Shown: positions 1 through 7,935 of the stretch, one piece after another | Layout of the letters: each line of letters starts with the position of its first letter | How positions within the stretch are numbered: the stretch's first letter is position 1 | Assembly: GCF_001428545.1 (NCBI RefSeq) | Contig: NZ_LMHZ01000078.1 | Coordinates: forward strand, 97,449-161,448 | Source of the DNA: Noviherbaspirillum sp. Root189 | Lineage (GTDB): Bacteria; Pseudomonadota; Gammaproteobacteria; Burkholderiales; Burkholderiaceae_D | DNA length: 64,000 nt | Reading direction: 5' to 3' | Notes under the pieces: generated by a model | What the model saw: the letters and a program-made list of their open reading frames with translations, nothing else | Told to the model about the DNA's origin: nothing | Databases searched by the model: none | Program-made: the position numbers and the translations under genes

Positions 1-104
1 GCAAAGGCGAAAAAGGATCGAACAAGATTCAGTTCGAACTGGTTGCGGTTGACGACGAACGTTTGCAGGTGACAGAAAAAGCGGTTTTTTTCGTACCACG
101 CTAA
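1..104 (+). CDS. ccoG: CcoG (FixG/RdxA-like) C-terminal fragment, cbb3 oxidase assembly protein
   Basis: Only the last 33 codons are inside the window; the frame is open from base 3 and stops at TAA 102-104. The peptide ends in EKAVFFVPR preceded by an alternating beta-strand pattern (NKIQFELVAVDD). This matches the C-terminal immunoglobulin-like domain of CcoG, the polyferredoxin-type membrane protein involved in copper handling during cbb3 cytochrome oxidase assembly. The assignment is supported by the next gene, a CcoH/FixH protein, and by the nearby fnr; this is the usual ccoNOPG-H-fnr order in betaproteobacteria. The Fe-S and membrane parts lie upstream of the window and cannot be checked. 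Confidence 0.8.
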   Translation, partial: KGEKGSNKIQFELVAVDDERLQVTEKAVFFVPR

Positions 105-157
105 GCAAGGTTAAGCACAGCGACGTACCGCAAAACAAGGTTAAAGAAGGAGTAGAA

Positions 158-691
158 ATGCGTAACAATATTCGATCCGGAACGGCAGCGACTGCGGCAA
201 AGCCCTGGTACATGCACCGTTGGCCCTGGCTCATCATGCTCGGCCCGACGGTCGTCGTGGTAGCAGGGGTACATACCACATGGGTGGCCTTCACCCAGCA
301 GGATGCACTGGTCGTCGACGACTATTACAAGGAAGGCAAGGTCATCAACCAGGACTTGAGTCGTGATCGTATCGCTGCCGACATGCGGCTGCAGGCCGGC
401 TTGCGTTATGACCCGGCCGCAGGCATGCTTTCGGGAACGGTGAATGGACTCGGAGATGCCGCGACCGGCAAACTGACCATCAGATTGGTGCATTCGACCC
501 AGCCTGAAAAGGACATCAACCTGCAGGCGAGCCCCGGCCGCGATGGCGCTTTCCAGGTTGCGTTGCCCATGCTCGATATGGCACGCTGGCAGGTCTTGAT
601 CGAAAGCGAGCGCCGCGACTGGCGCTTGCATCAGGTCTGGGATTATCCGAAACAGCGCTCGGTGAGCATTACCGCCGACGCTACCAAGTAA
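158..691 (+). CDS. ccoH: FixH/CcoH family protein (cbb3 oxidase biogenesis)
   Basis: A 177-residue protein with one N-terminal membrane helix (about residues 22-46) followed by the FixH signature YYKEGKxINQD and a periplasmic beta-rich domain. CcoH/FixH is a single-span membrane protein needed for stable assembly of the cbb3-type cytochrome c oxidase. It begins 53 bp after the ccoG stop and has a good ribosome-binding site (AAGAAGGAG) before ATG 158, so cotranscription with ccoG is likely. Length and topology are normal for the family. Confidence 0.88.
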   Translation: MRNNIRSGTAATAAKPWYMHRWPWLIMLGPTVVVVAGVHTTWVAFTQQDALVVDDYYKEGKVINQDLSRDRIAADMRLQAGLRYDPAAGMLSGTVNGLGDAATGKLTIRLVHSTQPEKDINLQASPGRDGAFQVALPMLDMARWQVLIESERRDWRLHQVWDYPKQRSVSITADATK

Positions 692-728
692 GCTAACGGG
701 CATGACTTCATTCCCGGATTTACGAAAG

Positions 729-748
729 AATTCCCGAAGCTGGGAATT
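729..748. other. Short inverted repeat between ccoH and the next gene
   Basis: AATTCCC at 729-735 is mirrored by GGGAATT at 742-748 with a 6-base loop, giving a perfect 7-bp stem. There is no U-tract, so it is not a typical terminator. It could be an mRNA-stabilising hairpin or an operator; the sequence alone does not decide. Confidence 0.3.
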
Positions 749-847
749 GATGGCATGGCTCGATGGGATAACCCGAACGAAAACAGCGGCGGTACAACGA
801 AAGCGCGTTAACGGATTAGCGCGCCAGACGGGATGGAGGATGCCGAA

Positions 848-1087
848 ATGGCAAGATTGATTATGGTTGTGTTGTGGCCGTCGTTTCTGATTGCCATTGT
901 AGCCGAAGGATTTTTGTTTTCCCTGTTCGACCCGCATGACCTTGCCCTTGTCGGGAACCATATCGAGGTGAATCCCCTGGCGGTATACACCATCGGATTT
1001 TTCAGTATCTGGGCATTTTGTTCGCTGGCGAGCATGCTGACCTGCTATCTGCTGGCCGTTCCCAACGATAAAAAGATACCGTTTTAG
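848..1087 (+). CDS. Small two-helix membrane protein of the cco/fix locus
   Basis: A 79-residue protein with two hydrophobic segments (about residues 3-22 and 37-62) and a short polar C-terminus. An in-frame ATG at 833 is possible, but GGAGGA at 835-840 sits 7 bases before ATG 848, so 848 is preferred. I do not recognise a named family. Position right after ccoH and before fnr suggests a part in cbb3 oxidase assembly or a structural accessory role. The function is inferred from neighbours only. Confidence 0.65.
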   Translation: MARLIMVVLWPSFLIAIVAEGFLFSLFDPHDLALVGNHIEVNPLAVYTIGFFSIWAFCSLASMLTCYLLAVPNDKKIPF

Positions 1088-1165
1088 ATTTTAGATAACG
1101 GACACTCAGGGCTTCGCAAGACCGAAATAGCCGTAGCGGGCTCCCGGTTCAGAGCAGGGAACCGC

Positions 1166-1924
1166 TCAGGCGCAGGTTTTGGTACCAGCGGCAACTTCTT
1201 TCAGCGTGGCGGGATCAACCAGTTCCACTTGGCGGTTGCTGACCTTGATCCAGCCGCGTTTCTTGAATTTTGACAAGAGACGGCTGATGCTTTCGATGGT
1301 CAGGCCAAGGTAATTCCCGATCTCTTCACGCGTCATGCGCAACTGGAAGTCGGTGGACGAATAACCACGCACCGAGTAACGGGACGAAAGATTAGTGAGG
1401 AAGGCGGCAAAACGCTGTTCCGCGCGCATGTTGCCCAGCAGGAGCATGACACTTTGTTCACGTGTGATTTCCTGGCTCATCATGCGATGGAAGTGGCGCA
1501 GCAGGACGGGCATGTCACCAAACAGGCTTTCCAGGCGCGAGAACGGGATCTCGCAGACTTCGCTGTCTTCCAGCGCGATCGCATCGCAATGATGGCGGTC
1601 GGTGCTGATCGCGTCCATGCCAAGCAGTTCGCCGGCCATCTGGAAGCCAGTCACCTGCTGGTCGCCGCTGGGATTGACCTGGTGGGTCTTGAAATGGCCC
1701 AGGCGGATTGCGTACAGGTTGGTGAAGGGGTCGCCTACGCGATACAGATGCGTATCGCGCGCCACCTTGCGACGACGGCCGATGATCTGGTCCAGCTTGT
1801 CCATGTCGTCTTCCTTGAGGCCGGTGGGCAGGCAGATCTGGTGCATGCTGCAGGCCGAGCAGCGGGTGCTCATGGCGGCGCGGCTAGATGTTGTCGAAGG
1901 TGCTTGGGCGATGGCGATGTTCAT
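1166..1924 (-). CDS. fnr: Fnr, oxygen-sensing Crp/Fnr family transcription regulator
   Basis: A 252-residue regulator read from ATG 1924; a GTG at 1963 in the same frame would add 13 residues. Cysteines C22, C25 and C31 (C-X2-C-X5-C) plus C124 in VCEIPF reproduce the four ligands of the oxygen-labile 4Fe-4S cluster of E. coli FNR. The cyclic-nucleotide-type beta-roll is followed by a dimer helix and a C-terminal helix-turn-helix whose recognition helix carries E-S-I-S-R, the FNR type that reads TTGAT half-sites. It lies convergent with the cco cluster, whose operons FNR-type proteins usually activate at low oxygen. Confidence 0.93.
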   Translation of the reverse strand: MNIAIAQAPSTTSSRAAMSTRCSACSMHQICLPTGLKEDDMDKLDQIIGRRRKVARDTHLYRVGDPFTNLYAIRLGHFKTHQVNPSGDQQVTGFQMAGELLGMDAISTDRHHCDAIALEDSEVCEIPFSRLESLFGDMPVLLRHFHRMMSQEITREQSVMLLLGNMRAEQRFAAFLTNLSSRYSVRGYSSTDFQLRMTREEIGNYLGLTIESISRLLSKFKKRGWIKVSNRQVELVDPATLKEVAAGTKTCA

Positions 1925-2148
1925 GATGGCAGACCTGTTATCCTGATTAGCAGTTGCAACCACTAATGCAAGCGCTGTGCCATCTTGTGCTGCGCCCTGT
2001 TTTTCGGGCTGATATTTGCCGCAAGCCCGCTTGTGGCTTCACAAATCGCTCTGTGCAAATGATTTCGTGCCGGCTTGCTAGACCCCGCGCGATTCCCGAA
2101 TGCGGGAACCGGCGGTCGCTCCCGTATATCCACCCCCTCGGCCTCCCT

Positions 2149-2574
2149 TCAGCGTCCCTTCAGGTTCAGAAAAATATTGGCCGCAAAAGCGATAATCCCG
2201 GCGGCAGCAAGTATTTCCGAAATGGCAAGCACCGGCACCACCGACCGGCTTCCGCTGACCACGAAGCCAAGTGATACCGCCATGACTGGCAAGGACACGT
2301 TCGCCAGCCAGAAATGCACCCGCGCCAGCTTGCTCGATCCCGCGCTCGGAAACACGCTGTAGATCAGGCCCGCCAATGCCATCGTGGCCCAGCCAAGCAG
2401 GTTGACATGGGCGTGCACCGGACGCATGGTGAAGTCTTCGCTTGCGCCCATCATGATGCCCATTCCGACACCAATGATCAGGTAGATCACTGCAAGTTTG
2501 AGCCAGATGACACCGACCGGCGAAAAGGATGTCGTCGACGGGGTAACAGGAGAAGCAGCGGAAGTGGTTTGCAT
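2149..2574 (-). CDS. Short heme-copper-oxidase subunit I-like membrane protein
   Basis: A 141-residue protein with four predicted membrane helices. The segment HAHVNLLGWATM resembles the heme-ligand region at the start of the subunit I fold of cbb3 and NO reductases (H-x-H-x-N), and a further His lies in helix 3 (ARVHFWLAN). The protein has only about a third of the usual helices and lacks room for the CuB site, so it is not a complete oxidase. Single-module proteins of this sort are known near cbb3 or NO reductase genes; their role is unsettled. It starts 14 bp after the E1 beta gene and so probably shares its operon. Confidence 0.6.
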   Translation of the reverse strand: MQTTSAASPVTPSTTSFSPVGVIWLKLAVIYLIIGVGMGIMMGASEDFTMRPVHAHVNLLGWATMALAGLIYSVFPSAGSSKLARVHFWLANVSLPVMAVSLGFVVSGSRSVVPVLAISEILAAAGIIAFAANIFLNLKGR

Positions 2575-2588
2575 GATGGTCTCTCGTA

Positions 2589-3605
2589 TCAGGTGGTAAG
2601 GGTAAGGGCTTCGGGTTGAACTTCAGGCTGGATAGGGCGCAAGGCGATTTTTCCCATGAGCTTCGATACGCTGGCAATGATGGCGTCCGGTTGCGGTATA
2701 AACGCCTGCTCAAGCATGTAGCTGGACGGCGCGGGCGTATCCGGTCCGGTCAGGCGAAGCACCGGGGCCTTTAATGCGTCGAAGGCATGTTCGGTAATGA
2801 TGGCGCTGATTTCTGCGCCGACACCGCACATGCGGCTGGCTTCATGCACGACCAGCACGCGTCCGGTCTTGCGGGCCGAACGCAGGATGGCTTCCTCGTC
2901 AAGAGGCTTGAGCGAGCGGAGATCGATGACCTCGGCAGACACGCCTTGCGCCGCGAGCTGTTCTGCGGCCTGCAGGCAGGTATTGACCATCTTTGCGTAA
3001 GAAATAATAGTGACGTCGGTTCCCTCGCGCGCCACGGCAGCCTTGCCCAACGGGACCAGCTGTTCGTCTTCGGAAACCTCGCCGGGCACATAGCCGAGTG
3101 CCATGTCGACAAAGAAGAGAACGGGATTGTCGTCCCGAATGGCCGACTTGAGCAGGCCCTTGAAGTCGGCTGCGTTCGACGGCATGACGACCTTCAGTCC
3201 GGGGCTGTGCACAAACCATGCTTCCAGGTTGTGGTTGTGCTGCGCCCCGACGGTCCAGCCGCAGCCGGTCATGGCGATCACCACCATCGGAAAGGCGAAC
3301 TGGCCACCCGATATATAACGCAGCTTGCCTGCGCTGTTGACGATCTCATCCATCGCAAAACAGAGAAAGGGCGCGAACAGCAGGTCAACCACGGGACGCA
3401 GGCCGGTCGCTGCAGCACCAGCCGCGGTGCCGGCGATGATGCCTTCGGCGAGCGGCGTATTACGCACGCGCAGCTTGCCGAATTCATCGACCAGGTCCTT
3501 GCGCTTGGTGGCGACACCTTCGCCGAACATCAGCACGCGCGGGTCGCGCCGCATTTCTTCGGCCAATGCCTGACCGATGGCTTCATTGACTGTAATCTGG
3601 GGCAT
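2589..3605 (-). CDS. acoB: TPP-dependent 2-oxo acid/acetoin dehydrogenase E1 beta subunit
   Basis: A 338-residue transketolase-like protein. The opening ITVNEAIGQALAEEM, the GEGVA stretch, the pyrimidine-binding domain and the C-terminal transketolase domain (about 205-325, ending in the LTGPDTPAPSS region) are typical of E1 beta in pyruvate, acetoin and branched-chain dehydrogenases. The partner E1 alpha ends 10 bp upstream, so both chains of the alpha2beta2 enzyme are made together. No E2 or E3 gene is visible, so the electron acceptor or acyl acceptor is unknown. The substrate (acetoin, pyruvate or another 2-oxo acid) cannot be fixed from sequence alone. Confidence 0.85.
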   Translation of the reverse strand: MPQITVNEAIGQALAEEMRRDPRVLMFGEGVATKRKDLVDEFGKLRVRNTPLAEGIIAGTAAGAAATGLRPVVDLLFAPFLCFAMDEIVNSAGKLRYISGGQFAFPMVVIAMTGCGWTVGAQHNHNLEAWFVHSPGLKVVMPSNAADFKGLLKSAIRDDNPVLFFVDMALGYVPGEVSEDEQLVPLGKAAVAREGTDVTIISYAKMVNTCLQAAEQLAAQGVSAEVIDLRSLKPLDEEAILRSARKTGRVLVVHEASRMCGVGAEISAIITEHAFDALKAPVLRLTGPDTPAPSSYMLEQAFIPQPDAIIASVSKLMGKIALRPIQPEVQPEALTLTT

Positions 3606-3615
3606 CTTTTACTCC

Positions 3616-4578
3616 TTATGCGTAAACATCGGTCGTCAGCTCTGACGCATCCGGGAACGGCGAATTTTGTGCAAATGCTGCGGCTTGTTCTATCGTCGCC
3701 GCCACCCGCGCTTCGATCTGCGCAATATCAGCCATGTTGATTTCGCCGCGTGCCAGCAGGCGCTGCTGCAACTGCGCGATGGGGTCCCTGGTGCGCCATT
3801 GCGCAATTTCCGCCGGATCGACATAGGCCTGGTCATCCGGCTCGAAGTGACCGCGCAAACGGTAAGTATAGGTTTCGAGCAGGAAGGGCTTGCCCGTCTG
3901 ATGAATGCGTGTAATTGCTTCCTGCGTTGCCTGGTACACCGCCTCGACGTCATTGCCGTCGACGGTACGGCTTTCCATGCCATACCCCTTGGCCCATTCG
4001 CTCACATGGTCATTAACCATTGTTTCCTTGCGATGCACATAGGCTTGCCACTGATTGTTTTCGCAGACATAGAGCACTGGCAGGTTCCACACCGTTGCCA
4101 GGTTCAGCGACTCATGAAAAATGCCTTCGCAGGCTGCGCCATCGCCAAAAAAGCATGCCACGATGCCGCTCTCCTTCAACATGACCTTCGACAGTGCCAC
4201 ACCGGTTGCCAGTGACAGCTCGCCGCCGACGATGGTCGATGTGAGCAGCACGCCGAGTTCTTTCGCCGAGATATGCAGTGAACCGCTCTTGCCCTTGCAA
4301 TAGCCGGTGCTGCGTCCCATCACTTCGGCCAGCATGCGGCCCGCATCCGCACCGCGTGCCAGCAAGTGGCCGGCACTACGATGGTTGGTCAGGATACGAT
4401 CGTCTTCGCCCAGTGCGCGCACAACGCCGACCGCCGATGCTTCCTGCCCGACCGAGGTGCATGTGCCTGCGCCGCCGCCGGCCGCTTGCATGACATTGAC
4501 TTTGTCTTCATAGGCCCGGATCAACATCATGCATTCCAGCATGGATACGGGACCGCCGTCCTTGGTGATCTTGCTCAT
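3616..4578 (-). CDS. acoA: TPP-dependent 2-oxo acid/acetoin dehydrogenase E1 alpha subunit
   Basis: A 320-residue protein; ATG 4578 is preferred because GGAAGGA lies 5 bases upstream (an in-frame start at 4605 would add 9 residues). The thiamine-diphosphate motif GDGAACEG with NNQWQAY about 30 residues later is clear, and LGVLLTSTIVGGELSLATG plus the KGKSGSLH segment fit AcoA/PDH E1 alpha. It is the first gene of a three-gene minus-strand operon with the E1 beta and the oxidase-like membrane protein. Length is normal for AcoA. Confidence 0.86.
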   Translation of the reverse strand: MSKITKDGGPVSMLECMMLIRAYEDKVNVMQAAGGGAGTCTSVGQEASAVGVVRALGEDDRILTNHRSAGHLLARGADAGRMLAEVMGRSTGYCKGKSGSLHISAKELGVLLTSTIVGGELSLATGVALSKVMLKESGIVACFFGDGAACEGIFHESLNLATVWNLPVLYVCENNQWQAYVHRKETMVNDHVSEWAKGYGMESRTVDGNDVEAVYQATQEAITRIHQTGKPFLLETYTYRLRGHFEPDDQAYVDPAEIAQWRTRDPIAQLQQRLLARGEINMADIAQIEARVAATIEQAAAFAQNSPFPDASELTTDVYA

Positions 4579-4949
4579 GTTCGTCCTTCCATGTTCATCC
4601 GACATTCGGAATGGGGACGAAGTCTACTGCGGAGCAGGGCTCAGAAGATCATGCCGGGAGGGGCTTAAGATATTTTTAAGGTTTATTGAATGAAGTTTTA
4701 AGGTTTGGCGATTTATTAGTAGCTTGCAGGCATTTAAAGCGGTGGATGCAGGGAAATTTCAGGGCGCTCTGTTGACACCGATGCTCTGCGCCGGTGAATC
4801 TGGAGCGGGATATGGCCTGCGGTAGCAGGTTTAATAGCGAGTATTCAATCTCGAACCCTGTAGAGGACAGCAAGGCGGCAGCAATATTGGCAATGGAAGG
4901 GCATTCAGATCTGAAAAACCTTGCGAGGCGGAGAGATCGGAGACGGGAA
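4579..4949. other. Intergenic region upstream of the E1 alpha operon
   Basis: This 371-bp stretch between two minus-strand genes holds no convincing gene; the short open frames across it have no recognisable product. It is visibly richer in A and T near 4660-4740, where the promoter of the E1 operon is expected. I found no clear sigma-54 promoter and no FNR-type TTGAT-N4-ATCAA palindrome by eye. Confidence 0.5.
4664..4680. promoter_or_regulatory. Inverted repeat upstream of acoA, candidate operator
   Basis: CTTAA at 4664-4668 and TTAAG at 4676-4680 form an inverted repeat with an AT-rich 7-base centre, about 85 bp upstream of the E1 alpha start. Its place suits an operator, but the binding protein is unknown and chance cannot be excluded in AT-rich DNA. 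Confidence 0.3.
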
Positions 4950-5609
4950 TCAAAATACGGATTTCATCGAGGCTTGTCCGACCAGGCGTCGGGCGGGCGC
5001 TTGGCTCAAAGCATTGAAGGCCTGCGGCTGGAACACGTAATGCCAGGTGGCGTTACGATAATACATAAAGTTGAATGCAACCGGATTCACACCATGACCC
5101 AGTGCTCCGCCGCCATACTCATCGAATCCTGCGAATGAAATAACCGGACGCCCCTGAGCGTGGATTGCCGCCCAAACGCGATCGTCATCGGGATGCTGGT
5201 TGTGATAGACCCGCATATAGGCCGCACCTTTGGGCGAATCCGTTACCACAAATGCGCAGCCATTCATGCCTGCCGTGAATACAAAGTTTGAAGCTGGATT
5301 GACTCTCAAGACATCTGTATAGCCCGGCAAACCCAAACCTGCGTGATAAGGCACCCAGTAAGCATCGATGCCGCCATGCGCCACGAAGCGAGCTTCGACA
5401 GTATCCACGCCGAGACCCATGAACCCGCCAAGCGGTTCGAAATCCATGCGGCAGGCCCCCAATGCATTGGCTGCGCTTGCAAGGGCGCCATTAGTTCCGC
5501 CGCCGCCAGATTTCATCAAGCCTTCGAACCATCCCTTGATATCTACCGAATAGGTGTTGATAAACCCGAGCGGATTGGCCCGTAACATAGCATTGTATTT
5601 CAAGGACAT
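4950..5609 (-). CDS. Possible CNF/BLF1-type glutamine deamidase-like protein
   Basis: A 219-residue protein from ATG 5609, which has AAAGGAG 6 bases upstream. No signal peptide is visible; a Gly-rich linker lies at 35-38. The stretch ending in a beta-strand and G-M-N-G-C118, followed by a strand with H136 (VYHNQHP), resembles the L-x-G-C and downstream His catalytic arrangement of cytotoxic necrotizing factor and Burkholderia lethal factor 1, which deamidate host glutamines. This is motif-level likeness only; overall similarity was not tested. It stands alone, flanked by regions without genes. It could equally be an uncharacterised bacterial enzyme with a Cys-His dyad, so the function is tentative. 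Confidence 0.45.
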   Translation of the reverse strand: MSLKYNAMLRANPLGFINTYSVDIKGWFEGLMKSGGGGTNGALASAANALGACRMDFEPLGGFMGLGVDTVEARFVAHGGIDAYWVPYHAGLGLPGYTDVLRVNPASNFVFTAGMNGCAFVVTDSPKGAAYMRVYHNQHPDDDRVWAAIHAQGRPVISFAGFDEYGGGALGHGVNPVAFNFMYYRNATWHYVFQPQAFNALSQAPARRLVGQASMKSVF

Positions 5610-5956
5610 GTGTTCTCCTTTGGCCACAGGGTGCCACGAAGCTTGGGGTTGAAAAATCCGGAGGCCAAAGATTTTTTGGATGAATGGATGAAACCGGACA
5701 GTGGTTTTTCTGAAGGGCAATGTTCGTTTGAATCGGCAGGCAAGTCTATATCAAAGTTGTAAAAATGGAAATATCTGTGCCTATCTAGGATTGGGAGAAG
5801 CTGCAGGTTTTTTGGCGCAATAAGTCACCGTAAACAGAACAGAATGCTTCCCAGGGAAAGTGAAAAAGAACGTTGAAATCAAAGGTCTTGTTTTCCGTGC
5901 CCATGTCAACCGATACACCGCAAGGCGCATCATGCAGTGGCACGGCGCAATGCTGC
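5610..5956. other. Intergenic region without recognised genes
   Basis: The 347 bp between the deamidase-like gene and the stop of the GAF gene contains no frame with a recognisable product. It should hold the promoter of the deamidase-like gene. I checked for a hrp box reading leftward and saw none. Confidence 0.45.
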
Positions 5957-7300
5957 TTACGCGTACTCTTCCAGCAAACGGATCGGCCGGTCCACGCGTA
6001 ACCTGAAGCGCCCGCGCCCGGTCTTTTCAATCCGCACAGCTGCATCGCGTTCCACCAACCGCTTGCCGAGCAACAGCAGGCGTGCTTCAAGGTTGTCGCT
6101 GACATCGGGCAGGCGTATCCGGCCGTCGACGCGCAGCTCGCGGTTGGTAAATTCCGTGCGTCCCTTGTCCGCGTAGTCGCGTAGCAGGGTCCAGAAAATC
6201 GAACCCGCCACGCCCTTGATCAGGTAATCGTCACCGAGAAAGATGGAATCGTTTTCAGCGAAACGACGGATGCCCAGCGGCGTACCGCGTGGTTTGGGTG
6301 AAGCCGGTGTCATCGCGGGGGTTTCTTCCACGGTATCGGCGGCCATCTGCAACAGATGCATTGACAGGCCGAGTTGATGCGCCAGGCTGACGAGGGCATC
6401 TTCGTCGTCATAGGTAAAGCGCAGGTCCTGGGGACTTTCGACGTACAGTACGCCGAGCAGGCGCTGGCCCGCCATAATGGGTACGGCCAGTTGACTGCGC
6501 GGCGCACATAGCCCGGGAAGAGGGATTTCGGTTTCCAGTGCGGATGCCCAGTCGCTGTGGGCCGCGCTTTCGCGTACCGCGCGACTGTAGGCGTATTCGG
6601 CATTCATGTGCCCGATGCGGATCGGCGTGCGCTCACGCGCGGCTACGCCGATCACACCTTCGCCCAGCGGGATTTCCGAACCGACACCTGATGCGTCGTA
6701 GCCGTGGCTGGCCACCGTATAGAGTCGCCCCGTCACCGGGTCGAGCACCATGATCATGGTGTAGCCAATGCCGAATTGCTTGTCAAGGCAGGCCAGGGTT
6801 TCGGCGAACAGTTTCTCCAGGTCGGTGCACGCGGCCAGCCGTTCAGTGCAATTGCGCAGTGCCGACAGCAAACTCCGTTGCGGTGCAGGCGGTGGAAGCG
6901 ATTCTCCCGGAACCGGCTGAATCTGATGAACCCGATAGATATCGGCGCCGAGCAGGCGGAAGATGCCGCTCATGCCGGTATGCGACGCGATGCCGGCGAG
7001 CTTGGCTTTCATGCTTTCGAATAGCGGTCCGGCGGTCTCGGTACGCAGGTATTCGAGCGACAAGCGGTACTGCCTAACCGTCACGGGATTGGTAACGACC
7101 AGGGTGGCCCGCGGATTGGCCATGATGTTCTGGCGGGTCTTGTTGAAAAACTGATAGGACAAGGCGACATGGTCGCTGTCGACGAACTGGACCTGCGACA
7201 GATAAGCGACATTCGGCATGCCGTCCGGCGACGCGGTTGCCATCGTGCCTGGAATGACGCCTTCCAGGCATTCGCGTATGGCGTCTACCTTGAGTGTCAT
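5957..7300 (-). CDS. Split-barrel (PNPOx-like) and GAF domain protein
   Basis: A 447-residue cytoplasmic protein with three parts. Residues 1-125 form a pyridoxamine-phosphate-oxidase-like flavin split barrel (opening with PGTMATASPDGMPNVAYLSQ). Residues about 160-330 are a GAF domain (IGYTMIMVLDP...LAVPIMAGQRLLGVLYVESP). The last 100 residues (GIRRFAENDSIFLGDDYLIKG) resemble a winged-helix or effector-like end seen in related GAF proteins. No output enzyme domain is present. Its ATG overlaps the TGA of the preceding gene (ATGA, 7297-7300), so the two are translationally coupled. A redox or ligand sensor role is inferred. Confidence 0.7.
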   Translation of the reverse strand: MTLKVDAIRECLEGVIPGTMATASPDGMPNVAYLSQVQFVDSDHVALSYQFFNKTRQNIMANPRATLVVTNPVTVRQYRLSLEYLRTETAGPLFESMKAKLAGIASHTGMSGIFRLLGADIYRVHQIQPVPGESLPPPAPQRSLLSALRNCTERLAACTDLEKLFAETLACLDKQFGIGYTMIMVLDPVTGRLYTVASHGYDASGVGSEIPLGEGVIGVAARERTPIRIGHMNAEYAYSRAVRESAAHSDWASALETEIPLPGLCAPRSQLAVPIMAGQRLLGVLYVESPQDLRFTYDDEDALVSLAHQLGLSMHLLQMAADTVEETPAMTPASPKPRGTPLGIRRFAENDSIFLGDDYLIKGVAGSIFWTLLRDYADKGRTEFTNRELRVDGRIRLPDVSDNLEARLLLLGKRLVERDAAVRIEKTGRGRFRLRVDRPIRLLEEYA

Positions 7301-7794
7301 GCCGTGGCCTGCAAGGGTTCGCCGGCTTTGGGACCGGGGGTCTGCGAATACGCCTCGCAGGGTGTAAAGCTGAGGCTGACCAGGTCGGCCGGAGGGCAGG
7401 TCAGCAGGGTCCGGACCAGGATTTCCTCAAATCCCAGTGGTTCCAGTTCGCGCGAAAAGGCGCCTCGGTAACGCTCGACGATGTGGATATCGCCAGCCTG
7501 CAAGCCACCGATCTCGGCGTCGCGGCCTTTAAGCTGGACGGTTTTATGGGTGGACGGCTCACTGAAGACGACCGTCACCATGCAGTTATCGCGTATGGCC
7601 CTCAGCACCAGGGCGCCTTGCGTGGCGGACAGGAATACGGTGACCTTGCAACGATCCGGAGCGACCCGGCAGCCGGTCGCGCGGACCAGCGTCGGCACCA
7701 GGTCGCGGTCGCAGGCACCGATGCAGATGGATACCCCGCCTTGCAGGAAAGCCGCATGACGGACATCGACCAGGGGTTCACGCTCAAAAGTCAT
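7297..7794 (-). CDS. PNPOx-like split-barrel protein
   Basis: A 165-residue protein from ATG 7794; an upstream ATG at 7881 in frame is less likely because it would add a non-homologous-looking Lys/Phe-rich leader. The alternating strands and the pattern of a small flavin-binding split barrel (VSICIGACDRDLVPTLVRA, VTVFLSA, NCMVTVVFSEP) fit the pyridoxamine 5'-phosphate oxidase-like fold. It ends in the 4-base overlap with the GAF gene, whose N-terminal domain has the same fold, which suggests that the two products work as partners. Cofactor (FMN, heme or none) is unknown. Confidence 0.6.
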   Translation of the reverse strand: MTFEREPLVDVRHAAFLQGGVSICIGACDRDLVPTLVRATGCRVAPDRCKVTVFLSATQGALVLRAIRDNCMVTVVFSEPSTHKTVQLKGRDAEIGGLQAGDIHIVERYRGAFSRELEPLGFEEILVRTLLTCPPADLVSLSFTPCEAYSQTPGPKAGEPLQATA

Positions 7795-7935
7795 GGAAAC
7801 TGGCTGGAAAAAGCATGGAAAATAGGGTTTTTTCACTGCTTTGGTGAGCATCATCATACCGGCGAACAGCCCTGCAGTCACCTGTTTGCAGCGCGGTATC
7901 GGCCACGAATCGCACCTTCTGGTACAGTTCCGCCC

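Noticed and set aside
101..961. 286-codon minus-strand frame over ccoH
   Set aside because: It covers the well-supported ccoH gene on the other strand and has no recognisable product.
2105..2132. GGAACC followed by CCAC in the fnr upstream region, considered as a second hrp box
   Set aside because: The spacer is 19 bases, outside the 15-16 of functional boxes, and no secretion gene follows.
4579..4700. Sigma-54 or FNR promoter for the acoA operon
   Set aside because: No GG-N10-GC pair in good context and no TTGAT-N4-ATCAA site was found by eye.
4676..5138. Short frames at 4676-4873 (minus) and 4794-5138 (plus)
   Set aside because: No ribosome-binding site, no family pattern, and the second runs into the opposite-strand gene at 4950.
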